Shown here piece by piece: positions 17,626 to 26,333 of a stretch of DNA of 64,000 nucleotides. Where the stretch lies: the NCBI RefSeq assembly GCF_021655615.1, contig NZ_AP025245.1, positions 186,001 through 250,000 on the forward strand, in the 5' to 3' direction. This DNA comes from Acidianus sp. HS-5. Lineage in GTDB: Archaea; Thermoproteota; Thermoprotei_A; Sulfolobales; Sulfolobaceae. The position numbers were made by a program, and so were the translations under genes. Positions within the stretch are counted from its first letter, which is position 1, and every line of letters starts with the position of its first letter. Below the pieces are notes generated by a model that ran no database searches, had not been told where the DNA came from, and saw only the letters and a list, made by a program, of their open reading frames with translations.

Positions 17626-19461
17626 ATGATATCAGTAAAATCGATTATTGCTGAAGGGAAAAGATACTTCTGCCTAAAGGAGTACTATAATGCTTACTAT
17701 ACTTTCAATTCAGCAATAAACTTATTCCCCGGAAGTGAGGAGTCGTCAACTCCGGAAGGAAAGTATGTTTATGCCGACGCATTACGTTGGAAGGCTATTA
17801 CTGAGATAAAACTAGGAATGTTAGATGACGCGATTTACACTTTCAATAGCCTATTGCAGAAATTAGGTAAAAATACTCCTGAAGTAATTTATTACCTATC
17901 ATTAGCTAGATATTACTATTCCTTCTTCCTCATTGACAAGAGAGAGCTGACGCTAAGGTCAGCTCTAGGTGACTTAAGGGCTATTTTGCCCTCTGTGCAG
18001 GTAGATAAGGACAAGTTTTTAGCACTAATGGCTTTAATTTATGCAGAATTAGACGATCTTGGTAACGCTTCAAACCTACTTACTGGGAATAGCGTAGTTT
18101 TGAACATTGCAAGGGCACATGTATATAGGAAGAAGTGGTGGTTAACTAAAGCTGAATTGGAAATAGACCAAATTCTGCAATATGAACCAGATAACGTTGA
18201 CGCACTACTAGAAAAGTCCTTAATTTTACGTCAAGATAGGAAATATGCAGAGGCATTAGCGGTTTTAGACAACATACTTAATAACGTTGAGCCTACTAAC
18301 ATATTAGCTGTTCTCTTCAAGGCAGAAGTTCTAGAGACTGTAGGAAGGATAAAAGAGGCGTTCTCCCTCTATACAAGGATAGATAGGACGCTTTACAGTC
18401 CATTAGTTAAGTCAAAACTTAGCAAACTGGCTCCTTCATCGCAAACATCACCTACAGTGCCTCAAAGTTCTCCGCAAGTGTTTCCCCAGACTCACTCAAA
18501 GCTTTTAGTTCCTGCAAGGTTAAAGGCGTGGGATCCTAAGGTTTGGATTGGAAAGAGGTTCTCGATATACGAAGTTAAGGAAGTTTTAGGGGAAGGCGGT
18601 AACGGTTATGTAATAAGGGCTGAAACTCCTTCAGGGATAGAGGTTGCAATAAAAGTTCTGAAGATCTATTCCGGAGTCCCCGAGGAATACTTTGATAACC
18701 TAATGAACGAGGCAAGTAACCTTTCTTCTCTCTCAAAAAGGCCTAATGTAGTTGAAATATATGCCGTAAATGTGGATAAACTAGTTTTAAGCGAAATAAT
18801 GTCAGGTAACCTATCATTTTACGAGAGAGACCCTCCTAGAATTGTAATGGAATTCATGAAAGGAGGAACGCTTGGAGATTTGCTTCAGGACGACGTATTC
18901 TTTTATTCCTCGAAATGGGAGCACACAGTTTATAGAGCAATATCTACAGTTGCGGAAGCTTTAGATTATATGCACATTTCCGGTTTCGTCCACATGGACG
19001 TTAAGCCACAGAACATATTCCTAAGTAAGAAACCTAACGACCCTGATGACTTACAGCGCGTTAATTTTAAGTTGGGAGATCTTGGCAGTGCAATGAGGAT
19101 CGGGAGTAAGATAACTCAACTTACTGTAGAATATGCACCTCCAGAGGTTTACCTGGATACTGCAAAGCCTTATATTGACACCTTCTCTCTCGGGATAACC
19201 ATGTACGTACTACTTACTAGGAAAATTGATAGACCGGATTTACAGGAAATGAACGATGCGTTTAGCTGTTTCCAGAAAGGTGACATGAATTGCGTTAAAG
19301 AGAAAGTCAAGGTTGCTCAGGCAAAGCTAAAGCTCTGGGATCCTAACGTCCCATCTGAAGTTAAACAATTAATGAGTGCAATGATTAATTCAAACCCTTT
19401 AAAGAGACCGGCGTCGATAGAAGTTAGTAAATATTTAAAGAAGGTAATGCATAGTAGTTAG
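17626..19461 (+). CDS. TPR-containing Ser/Thr protein kinase
   Basis: 611 residues. About the first 245 form tetratricopeptide-like helical repeats; a Pro/Ser/Gln-rich linker follows (about 265-295); the kinase domain spans about 305-605. Visible kinase motifs are the glycine loop GEGGNGYV (about 322-329), VAIK lysine, VHMDVKPQNIF (HxD loop, about 456), LGDLGSA in place of DFG (about 484) and YAPPE. Sulfolobales kinases of this group phosphorylate archaellum regulators (ArnC, ArnD, ArnS). The location about 10 kb from arnR is suggestive, but the exact ortholog is not established. The HMD and DLG variants keep the catalytic aspartates. Confidence 0.85.
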   Translation: MISVKSIIAEGKRYFCLKEYYNAYYTFNSAINLFPGSEESSTPEGKYVYADALRWKAITEIKLGMLDDAIYTFNSLLQKLGKNTPEVIYYLSLARYYYSFFLIDKRELTLRSALGDLRAILPSVQVDKDKFLALMALIYAELDDLGNASNLLTGNSVVLNIARAHVYRKKWWLTKAELEIDQILQYEPDNVDALLEKSLILRQDRKYAEALAVLDNILNNVEPTNILAVLFKAEVLETVGRIKEAFSLYTRIDRTLYSPLVKSKLSKLAPSSQTSPTVPQSSPQVFPQTHSKLLVPARLKAWDPKVWIGKRFSIYEVKEVLGEGGNGYVIRAETPSGIEVAIKVLKIYSGVPEEYFDNLMNEASNLSSLSKRPNVVEIYAVNVDKLVLSEIMSGNLSFYERDPPRIVMEFMKGGTLGDLLQDDVFFYSSKWEHTVYRAISTVAEALDYMHISGFVHMDVKPQNIFLSKKPNDPDDLQRVNFKLGDLGSAMRIGSKITQLTVEYAPPEVYLDTAKPYIDTFSLGITMYVLLTRKIDRPDLQEMNDAFSCFQKGDMNCVKEKVKVAQAKLKLWDPNVPSEVKQLMSAMINSNPLKRPASIEVSKYLKKVMHSS

Positions 19462-19564
19462 GAAAGTCGTTTTCTTAGTAGTATTTACCAGCATAGAGAA
19501 TATGTTGCCTTCTTAATCTTTAGATAGTCCTCTTACTCTTTTGCATATGAAAACGCTATATATT

Positions 19565-19620
19565 ATGGGGGAATACACTCCACCAACTTTATTTAGAATT
19601 GGGGGAATATATTCCACCAG
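19565..19620 (+). repeat. Short direct repeat over the start of the AAA ATPase gene
   Basis: GGGGGAATAYAYTCCACCA occurs at 19566-19584 and again at 19600-19618, 34 bases apart, with two differences. The first copy reads ATG-GGG-GAA-TAC-ACT-CCA-CCA, the second TTG-GGG-GAA-TAT-ATT-CCA-CCA, which opens the gene. A TATA-like stretch (GCTATATATTAT) lies just before the first copy. Confidence 0.6.
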
Positions 19621-20870
19621 ATATGAACGTTGAAGAAGCAAAAAGGATAGTAGCAGACCAGAAGGACCTTATGGAGGAGAAGATGTTAGCAAATTACGTG
19701 GAGAGAGACATACGTAGTGATATATCTAGATATTTTAGTATCCCCAACGTTTTAGCGATACTTGGCGTTAGAAGGAGTGGTAAATCTACCCTTTCCTTGC
19801 TGTTCATGAAGAAGCTAAAGGTAAAGTTCGTTTACTTAAATTTTGACGACGAAAGCCTTTACGGAATTAGTTCAAAGGATTTGAGAAGCCTTGAGCAGGC
19901 TGTATACGAGGTTTACGGCAGTGATGTAAACTATTTTGTGTTAGACGAAATTCACAATGTCAAAGGTTGGGAACTATTTGTATCTAGATTAAGGGAGACT
20001 AAAAGGATCATAGTAACTGGTAGTAATTCTAAGATGCTCTCAGGCGAATTAGCTACAGCGCTGACTGGTAGGCATTCTGACCTCGTTTTGTTTCCTTTTT
20101 CTTTCAGAGAGTATTTACGTTTTAAAGGAGAAGGTGAGGAATTACCACTCTCTACAAGGAGGATAGCGGAGGTAAAGAGGGAACTTGATAAGTATCTTGA
20201 AGAAGGAGGTTTTCCAGAAGCCCTTGTTATAGGCAAAGACCAGATAGACATAATATATAACGACATCCTATTTAAGGACATAATCTTTAGATACAAGGTA
20301 AAGGAGATGGGTAAATTCAAGGACTTTGCAAAGAGTCTCGTATTATATTACTCTACAGAAGTATCATTATCCAGAATAGCTAATACAATTTCCATAGACA
20401 AAAAGACTGTAGACCAGTGGGCATATGGACTAGAGAACGCTTATCTTGTTTACTTTTTACCCAGATATGGAGAAAGGCCTAGGGAGAGGCTAACTTTCAG
20501 CAAGAAAGTATACTTGGTAGACCCGGGCATTATATCAAGGATAGCAATAAAGGCTAAAGATAAAGGAAGGCTAATTGAAAACGTGGTTTTCCTCAAGTTG
20601 GCTAGGGATAACCAGTTAAGGGGGCTCTATTATATTAAGGGAAATAACTTTGAGGTAGATTTTTATGATGAGGTAAACTCCAGACTAGTTCAAGTTACTT
20701 ATTCTTCAGATAAGGTAGAGGAGAGGGAAATAAATGGGTTATTAAAAGCTGATGAATTAGTAAAAGCTAAGGAGAGGATAATAGTAACCTATGATGTTGA
20801 AGGAGTTGAGGAAGTTAATGGAAAAGAGGTGAAAATGATACCTCTCTATAAGTTCTTACTTTTAGAGTAA
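19599..20870 (+). CDS. AAA ATPase with DUF4143 domain
   Basis: 423 residues from TTG at 19599; an in-frame ATG lies at 19623. Walker A is GVRRSGKST near residue 60 and Walker B is FVLDEIHNVKGW near residue 115; the sensor VTGSNSKML follows. The C-terminal part from about residue 210 is the DUF4143 winged-helix and nuclease-like domain (FLKLARDN, then NNFEVDFYDE). The role of this common prokaryotic family is not settled; members are often mobile accessory genes. No partner gene is coupled to it. Confidence 0.85.
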   Translation: MGEYIPPDMNVEEAKRIVADQKDLMEEKMLANYVERDIRSDISRYFSIPNVLAILGVRRSGKSTLSLLFMKKLKVKFVYLNFDDESLYGISSKDLRSLEQAVYEVYGSDVNYFVLDEIHNVKGWELFVSRLRETKRIIVTGSNSKMLSGELATALTGRHSDLVLFPFSFREYLRFKGEGEELPLSTRRIAEVKRELDKYLEEGGFPEALVIGKDQIDIIYNDILFKDIIFRYKVKEMGKFKDFAKSLVLYYSTEVSLSRIANTISIDKKTVDQWAYGLENAYLVYFLPRYGERPRERLTFSKKVYLVDPGIISRIAIKAKDKGRLIENVVFLKLARDNQLRGLYYIKGNNFEVDFYDEVNSRLVQVTYSSDKVEEREINGLLKADELVKAKERIIVTYDVEGVEEVNGKEVKMIPLYKFLLLE

Positions 20871-21248
20871 AACAATAAAAGATTTGTAATCGTCTAATGG
20901 GGTGCTATGTACGTCGGGTCATTCAGGTTTATATTGCGAATTCACTATATTTCAAAGACTGTTACGAATTTAATTGAGCAATAACAGTTCGTAAATGGAA
21001 TTCACGCTTAATCATGTTAACACTTTTATATTTATATTGATCATAAATTACAATTCGCAGTGGAGCCGTGAATCTCCCAGTACTTCAACTTCTCTAGGTG
21101 TTAAGTTCATCGGATTTTATTAAATTCTAAATCGACGTTAATTAAAAGTAAGTCAGCCGTTAACTTTGATAAAAATTAAACAATCTCACAAAGCACTATA
21201 AAGAAGACACTTACTCTTTACGCTATCTTTCTCACCAAACTTTTCTTA
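20871..21248. other. Non-coding stretch, nothing recognised
   Basis: About 380 bases of AT-rich sequence without a supported gene. It lies between the DUF4143 ATPase and a decayed HEPN-like gene. Confidence 0.4.
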
Positions 21249-21576
21249 CTAAACTATCTCCTTAACAACGTTTAGGCAATCTTCTGCTTCTTCCTTACTT
21301 AAACCATATGTAAACTATTGCCCCTTTTTCCCGGCCCTTTCCAGTAAAATTAGCTCACTCCTCCTGGTTCTTACGAATTCCATAATCTCTTCCCATAACG
21401 CCTGATTGATAACAGTCTCTTTATTTCGTGCGTCTCTAAATAGGAACTAACTAAAAAGGTGATAGTAGCCTTAACTGCTAATTCTGCAAGTGTGTCATTA
21501 TTCCAGACGCATTATAAAGTCCTTTAGAAAAAGCGCCCTTCATCAGCCTTGAAGTAATCAATAGATCTTTTGCACA
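21249..21576 (-). pseudogene. Decayed HEPN-like (PaREP1-type) gene
   Basis: Reading the minus strand in several frames gives an opening MCKRSIDYFK, then GAFSKGLYNASG, LAELAVKATITFLV, EIMEFVRTRRSELILLERA and an ending YGLSKEEAEDCLNVVKEIV before TAG at 21249-21251. This is the usual pattern of Sulfolobales HEPN proteins. At least three frame changes and one stop (CAATAG near the 3' part) break it, so no product is expected. Confidence 0.65.
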
Positions 21577-21579
21577 TTA

Positions 21580-22965
21580 TTACCGAGGTTCTACCACGTG
21601 TTTCTCACTCTCTATTTTCTCAGCAACTATCATTGCAGATATTGTCACCATCGGAACTCCTATGCCAGGCTGGGTGTATTGTCCTACATAAAATAAGTTA
21701 TCTAAATTCTTGTTCTTCATAGGCAACCTGAAAGGGCCTGTCTGGTCTAAAGTATGGGAAATTCCGAAGGCTGTGCCTTTATACGCATTGTAGTCTGTTT
21801 TAAAGTCGGCCGGGGAATAAATCCTTTCAAATTTTACGTCAAATTTACTCCCGGTCTTTTTCTTAAAGTCCTCTATAGCCTTATTAATGTAAAATCTGGA
21901 GTCCACGCCATCTAATCCCGGCGATACCGGGATAAGGAACACTAGGTCGTCCCCATTTAAGCTTTTATCTGTAGCTTTCCTATAACTTACATAATAAGAC
22001 ATGTTATTAACGTCTGGAGGAATTCCCTTCCTTATTGAATTAAAATGTTCTTCCCAATTGCCATTTATAAATATTGAGTGGTGGGAAGAATTTACCTCAC
22101 CTTCAACTCCTAAATAAGCTAAAATAGCTGAAGGGGCAAACTTTTTCCTACTCCAGTTCTGCCTCATATCTGCAGGGAGCAAACTATCCGCATAATGGTA
22201 GTCCATGTTGAAAACGAATACGTCACCTTCCTCTACTTTATCCCCTGCAACTACTGAGGTTACTTTCTTATCCTTCACGTTCACCTTATCTACGTTGTAA
22301 TTAAACTTGAATTCAACTCCCGCCCTTCTGCATGCATTAAATAGCTTTGATACTAAGCCCGCAAAGCCTCCCTTAGGATAATAAACCCCTTTACCGAAAA
22401 TTGCGTAATTTACCATTGCATATACTGCAGGAACTTCGAAGGGAGAACCTCCTAAAAACACTGCTGAAAACCCTAAAGCCTTTTGCATGAAATCGTCTGT
22501 AAAATACCTCCTGTTGAAATTATCCAGACTGTAAAAAATTGGGAACTTCTTCAAGTTCCTTATAATATCTTTGTCCAAAAAATCGATTATTTTCATTTCC
22601 TTAAAGAGGAACTTACTCATTGACAGAGAATACATGAATTCGGTATCTTCGAGATATTTTTCCATTCCGGCGTAGTCCTTTGTAAAATCCTCGTGCCTAT
22701 CGTTCACATATAGAGAGAATAAGGGGTTTACTTCTACAATTTCGGGAGGTTCTTCTCCCACTTCATGGTAGAACTTTTCAAATACCTCAGGCATTAAATA
22801 CCAAGAAGGGCCCATATCGAAGGAGAATTCGTCTTTAGAAAAACTCCTAGCCCTACCCCCTGGAGAGTCTAGTTTCTCCAGTACTGTAACTTCAAAACCT
22901 TTCTTCCTTAAATAAAGTGCGGTAGATAGACCTCCTACCCCAGCACCAACTATGACAACTTTCAT
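21580..22965 (-). CDS. crtI: Phytoene desaturase-type carotenoid dehydrogenase
   Basis: 461 residues. The N-terminal dinucleotide-binding motif GAGVGGLSTALYLRKKGFEV (residues 7-26) binds FAD; DMGPSWYLMPEVFEKF follows in the CrtI pattern, and the C-terminal GIGVPMVTISAMIVAEKI is the conserved FAD-contacting end. The enzyme introduces the conjugated double bonds that turn phytoene into lycopene at the membrane. Its start overlaps the crtZ stop by 4 bases, so the two are coupled. It diverges from crtB and crtY, which completes the route to zeaxanthin. Confidence 0.93.
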   Translation of the reverse strand: MKVVIVGAGVGGLSTALYLRKKGFEVTVLEKLDSPGGRARSFSKDEFSFDMGPSWYLMPEVFEKFYHEVGEEPPEIVEVNPLFSLYVNDRHEDFTKDYAGMEKYLEDTEFMYSLSMSKFLFKEMKIIDFLDKDIIRNLKKFPIFYSLDNFNRRYFTDDFMQKALGFSAVFLGGSPFEVPAVYAMVNYAIFGKGVYYPKGGFAGLVSKLFNACRRAGVEFKFNYNVDKVNVKDKKVTSVVAGDKVEEGDVFVFNMDYHYADSLLPADMRQNWSRKKFAPSAILAYLGVEGEVNSSHHSIFINGNWEEHFNSIRKGIPPDVNNMSYYVSYRKATDKSLNGDDLVFLIPVSPGLDGVDSRFYINKAIEDFKKKTGSKFDVKFERIYSPADFKTDYNAYKGTAFGISHTLDQTGPFRLPMKNKNLDNLFYVGQYTQPGIGVPMVTISAMIVAEKIESEKHVVEPR

Positions 22966-23429
22966 CTTCTCTCTCCTTTAACTTCTTCCGGTATCTTATC
23001 TATCCCTTTAATTACTAAAAGGAAGCCCCAGTTTCCTCTCCCCTCCTTATGGTGTACGTCGTGGACCAGAATCAGTTCCCTTAAGAACTTATGCCTCATA
23101 CCCCAAGAGCGTAAATGTAAATGCCTATTATGGATTACCATGTCGTGAACGAAGAAGTACGCAACACCATAAGCTGTCATACCTAGGGCTACGCTTAACG
23201 CTATGAGGTTACCGTAAATTAACCAATAAAATATAAGGTATACAGATATCCCCGCGAAAATCAGCCCAAAGGCGTCGTTCTTCTCTATTTCCCTCTGTAC
23301 AGGTCTGTGATGGTCTTCGTGTATTTTCCATAGAATCCCGTGCATTAAGTACTTATGCATTAACCTAGCTAAGAATTCCATCCCGAAGAATACGGCAACG
23401 CTCAACGCTATTAGTTCAACTGTTAACAT
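22962..23429 (-). CDS. crtZ: Beta-carotene hydroxylase
   Basis: 155 residues with about four membrane helices and the histidine boxes of the CrtZ/fatty acid hydroxylase type: HKYLMH near residue 24, HEDHH near residue 38, HNRHLHL near 96 and HDVHHKEG near 119. These bind the di-iron centre that hydroxylates beta-carotene rings to give zeaxanthin. It is the first gene of the crtZ-crtI unit and is divergent from crtB, with 121 bases of shared promoter region. Confidence 0.92.
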   Translation of the reverse strand: MLTVELIALSVAVFFGMEFLARLMHKYLMHGILWKIHEDHHRPVQREIEKNDAFGLIFAGISVYLIFYWLIYGNLIALSVALGMTAYGVAYFFVHDMVIHNRHLHLRSWGMRHKFLRELILVHDVHHKEGRGNWGFLLVIKGIDKIPEEVKGERR

Positions 23430-23550
23430 AAGCTAAAAGAGGCGGGAGTATATATAAGCATATGTTAATTATTTTTTAATGTCCACTTATACGGAAAAGT
23501 TAGAAAAATTCTAATACAATTATTTTTAACACCGTTTAACACTTACCCTA
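23430..23550. promoter_or_regulatory. Divergent promoter region crtZ / crtB
   Basis: This 121-base gap serves both carotenoid units. A TATA-like ATATATAA lies at about 23449-23456 for the minus-strand unit and an ATTATTTTTAACACC stretch at about 23519-23532 for crtB, near 20-30 bases before the ATG at 23551, as expected of leaderless messages. No operator was identified. Confidence 0.5.
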
Positions 23551-24390
23551 ATGGAGTCAAATCTTGCAAGAATTTTCAAAAACGCAAGCGTAACTTATTA
23601 TAATAGTAGTTTATTCTTCCCTGGTCAGGTTAGGGAGGACGTTACAAAGCTTTACGCATTTGTTAGGGTTTTTGATGATCTAGTCGACTCTGTGCCCCAG
23701 AGAGTGAAGGAATTTTATGAGCTTAGAGAAAAGTATTACATGGAGTTAGAAGGAAAGCCCAGCGGTAACTTAGTTATCTCCAACTTTGTTGACCTTATGA
23801 GGAGGAAGAACTTTAAAGAGGAATGGGTAGAGGCTTTCCTTGACGCCATGGAGAGCGACTTGAGGAAGAAGGTATATTACACTATAGATGAGACCATAAA
23901 GTACATGTATGGCTCTGCTGAGGTCGTAGGGTTAATGATGATGAGAGTATTAAACCTCCCTGAGGAGTCATCTTATTACGCCAGGATGTTGGGTAGGGCG
24001 ATGCAGTACCTCAATTTCATAAGAGATGTTAGGGAAGACCTTGAGATGGAGAGGCAGTATTTACCTGTAAAGGAAATGGAGGAGTTTTCAGTGAATTCCC
24101 TTTTAGAATGCAGTGATAACTTTAGGGAATTCATGAGGTTCCAGATAAGGAGGTATTTCGGTTTTCAAGAAGAGGCTGAAAAGGGATATTCTTACATACC
24201 TTTGAGGTATTTGATCGCAATAAAGACTGCTGCAGACATGTATAAGTGGACTGCAAGGAGGATTTTGAAAGACCCGTGCATAGTAAACAGGATTAAGGTA
24301 AAGCCTAAGAAAAGGAGGATAATAGCTTACGGTGTATATAACTTAGTAGGTGGTTCCGTTTGGAGGTTCATCTCTTTCTACCGCATTTAG
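23551..24390 (+). CDS. crtB: Phytoene synthase
   Basis: 279 residues. The first Asp-rich motif is VRVFDDLVD (about residues 37-45) and the second is NFIRDVREDLEMERQYLP (about 155-172), both typical of squalene/phytoene synthases and needed to bind Mg and the diphosphates of two geranylgeranyl diphosphates. The length is normal for archaeal CrtB. It begins the crtB-crtY-glycosyltransferase unit; the next frame starts within its 3' end. Confidence 0.93.
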   Translation: MESNLARIFKNASVTYYNSSLFFPGQVREDVTKLYAFVRVFDDLVDSVPQRVKEFYELREKYYMELEGKPSGNLVISNFVDLMRRKNFKEEWVEAFLDAMESDLRKKVYYTIDETIKYMYGSAEVVGLMMMRVLNLPEESSYYARMLGRAMQYLNFIRDVREDLEMERQYLPVKEMEEFSVNSLLECSDNFREFMRFQIRRYFGFQEEAEKGYSYIPLRYLIAIKTAADMYKWTARRILKDPCIVNRIKVKPKKRRIIAYGVYNLVGGSVWRFISFYRI

Positions 24391-25049
24391 CTTATGCTGA
24401 GATAGACTCAATGATATTCTTTCCTACTCTCTTCCTTTCACTCAAGGTTAAAAGGAATTATAAAGCCCTACTGTTCTCAATAGGAGTTACTGCACCTATC
24501 TTCTTAGTCTGGGACTTCATTGCAACCTGGATAGGCTCATGGAGTTTTAACCCTAAATGGGTCCTTGGGATATACGTAATAGATCTACCGATAGAAGAAG
24601 TACTCTTCTTTGTAGTTACTCCTTTTGCAACTCTCTTAATTTACGACTTCCTTAGGACTAAGGTTAAGGACAAAACGTTAAACGCCTTCAGCAGGAGAAA
24701 CATGATTATCGTTGCTGTAGCATTGCTTTTACTGAGCGTTCTGGCAATAAGGCATTCGTACACTTTCGTAGACTTAATTTATGCCTCACTTTCAATAATT
24801 TTCGTAGAGTTTCTTGACGAGGATTTATTTAAATCTAGGAACTACTGGATCTTCCTGCTTTTAACTTACATTCCGTTCCTTGTATTTGATCATTTCCTCA
24901 CCTCTTTACCGGTCGTAATTTATGGTCATTGTTCAATTATAGGCATAAGGGTATTTAGCATTCCAATTGAGGACTTCATATATTCCTTTTCAATGATGAA
25001 CTTCTACACTCTTTTTTACAGGAGGGGGAGTAGGATTTGGATAGGATAG
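24360..25049 (+). CDS. crtY: Lycopene cyclase, fused heterodimer (CrtYcd) type
   Basis: 229 residues with about six membrane helices. The PxE(E/D) repeats of the CrtYc/CrtYd family are seen twice: DLPIEEVLFFVVTPFATLL (about residues 76-94) and FSIPIEDFIYSFSM (about 200-213). This family cyclises lycopene to beta-carotene in archaea. The frame opens with TTG at 24360 inside crtB; an alternative is ATG at 24411. Its stop overlaps the following glycosyltransferase by 13 bases. Confidence 0.88.
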   Translation: MEVHLFLPHLAYAEIDSMIFFPTLFLSLKVKRNYKALLFSIGVTAPIFLVWDFIATWIGSWSFNPKWVLGIYVIDLPIEEVLFFVVTPFATLLIYDFLRTKVKDKTLNAFSRRNMIIVAVALLLLSVLAIRHSYTFVDLIYASLSIIFVEFLDEDLFKSRNYWIFLLLTYIPFLVFDHFLTSLPVVIYGHCSIIGIRVFSIPIEDFIYSFSMMNFYTLFYRRGSRIWIG

Positions 25050-25930
25050 AGGAGTTTTTCACTAGTAATAAAGTGAAAGAAGTTGAGAAAATCTATTCCC
25101 TCTTTAGCAGGGAAGACATAATACGTTGGATGAAGGAAAGACCCACTGCTAATATGAAAATTTTTGAAGAGGAAGGAGACGAAGAAGTAGTAGTTGTAAT
25201 TCCTACTGCTGATATTAAAGGAGATAAAGCAAGGGAAAGTTCTAATATTTTTAAAGGATTTAAAAGGGTCTTTGTGGAGAGTAGAGGTCATTTATTCAAT
25301 TACGCAAAAAGCGTAAACGCTGGGATATTTTACGCGATGAAGTTCTCGCCTAAATGGATAGTTATTTCAAATGATGACGTGCATAAGGTAGACGAACCTT
25401 CTAAGCTAAAGAATGAATTATCTACAACAGACAAGGGTTTAGTTTTAGCTAAGCCTTCTAGTTATCATTCATACAAGGTCTCATTGATGAAAGTCGATAA
25501 ACCAGCATTTATAAAGGTAATGAGACTAGTAGGAAAAATTCTTAGACTACCTCCGGCTGAAGTTTACGGCTATTTGACTCTAAAATACAGTGAAAAGCTC
25601 GGAATAAGGACTGTAGTAGTTGTAGACTCAATGATAGGTCCTTTTAAAAAATTCGGGGGAGAAATAGTAGACTCCTTTATGAATGGAGGAAGTTTCATGA
25701 TACTAAATAGAAGGGTAGTAAAAGGTAAAGTATGTGACGAGACTTTCATTAACGGGTATGAGGACGTTTACCTCTCAATGAAAATGAGGGATGACGTGGA
25801 GGTGATAAACTTTAGGATAAGTGAAGATAGGGGTGGAAGTTTGGGCTTTGGTAAACTAAGGTTTTACAGGTCTTATATTAACGAGGTTTACCTCAATTGG
25901 GTTTTATGGGGTAAGGATAGTTATTGCTAG
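25037..25930 (+). CDS. GT-A fold glycosyltransferase, candidate carotenoid glycosyltransferase
   Basis: 297 residues from TTG at 25037. The pattern VVVVIPTAD, NYAKSVNAGIFYAMKFSPKW, then IVISNDDVH (DxD-like metal site, about residues 110-118) and later FMNGGSFMILNR and NGYEDVYLSMKM fits family 2-type glycosyltransferases. It overlaps crtY by 13 bases, so it belongs to the carotenoid unit. Sulfolobales make zeaxanthin glycosides, which makes this a candidate for the enzyme adding the sugar. That role is inferred from position only; it is not a CrtX homologue by eye. Confidence 0.65.
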   Translation: MDRIEEFFTSNKVKEVEKIYSLFSREDIIRWMKERPTANMKIFEEEGDEEVVVVIPTADIKGDKARESSNIFKGFKRVFVESRGHLFNYAKSVNAGIFYAMKFSPKWIVISNDDVHKVDEPSKLKNELSTTDKGLVLAKPSSYHSYKVSLMKVDKPAFIKVMRLVGKILRLPPAEVYGYLTLKYSEKLGIRTVVVVDSMIGPFKKFGGEIVDSFMNGGSFMILNRRVVKGKVCDETFINGYEDVYLSMKMRDDVEVINFRISEDRGGSLGFGKLRFYRSYINEVYLNWVLWGKDSYC

Positions 25931-26333
25931 TAGTTCTCATAAGGAATATTATATCAGGGGTAAAATATATTGGGCTACCCTTAAATAAGCCTCACTCGAC
26001 GACGTTCTTTATATAGAGTAAATCGTAGTATAGATAATATTTAGAACGGTACTCTTCAACTCACCTCATTGGTTACGACGTAAATTATCGTTTAAAGAAG
26101 GCATTTCTAATCATACTAATAATTTCACTACTTATCGAATAAGATGACTACTTGAGAACGCTACCTATAGGCTAGAGATATATTCGTGAATTGTCTACTA
26201 ACTAAATGCCCTTAATGAGTATGGTCAGTTAACTCGTAAATTGAATAACAGAAAACTTGAATTGCAAAATTCCCATAACTTATTGACAGCATAGAAAAGT
26301 GTTGAAGAATTTTTGATATGAGATTAAAAATCA
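25931..26333. other. Non-coding stretch, nothing recognised
   Basis: About 400 AT-rich bases between two converging units. No gene, repeat or RNA that I can support. Confidence 0.4.
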
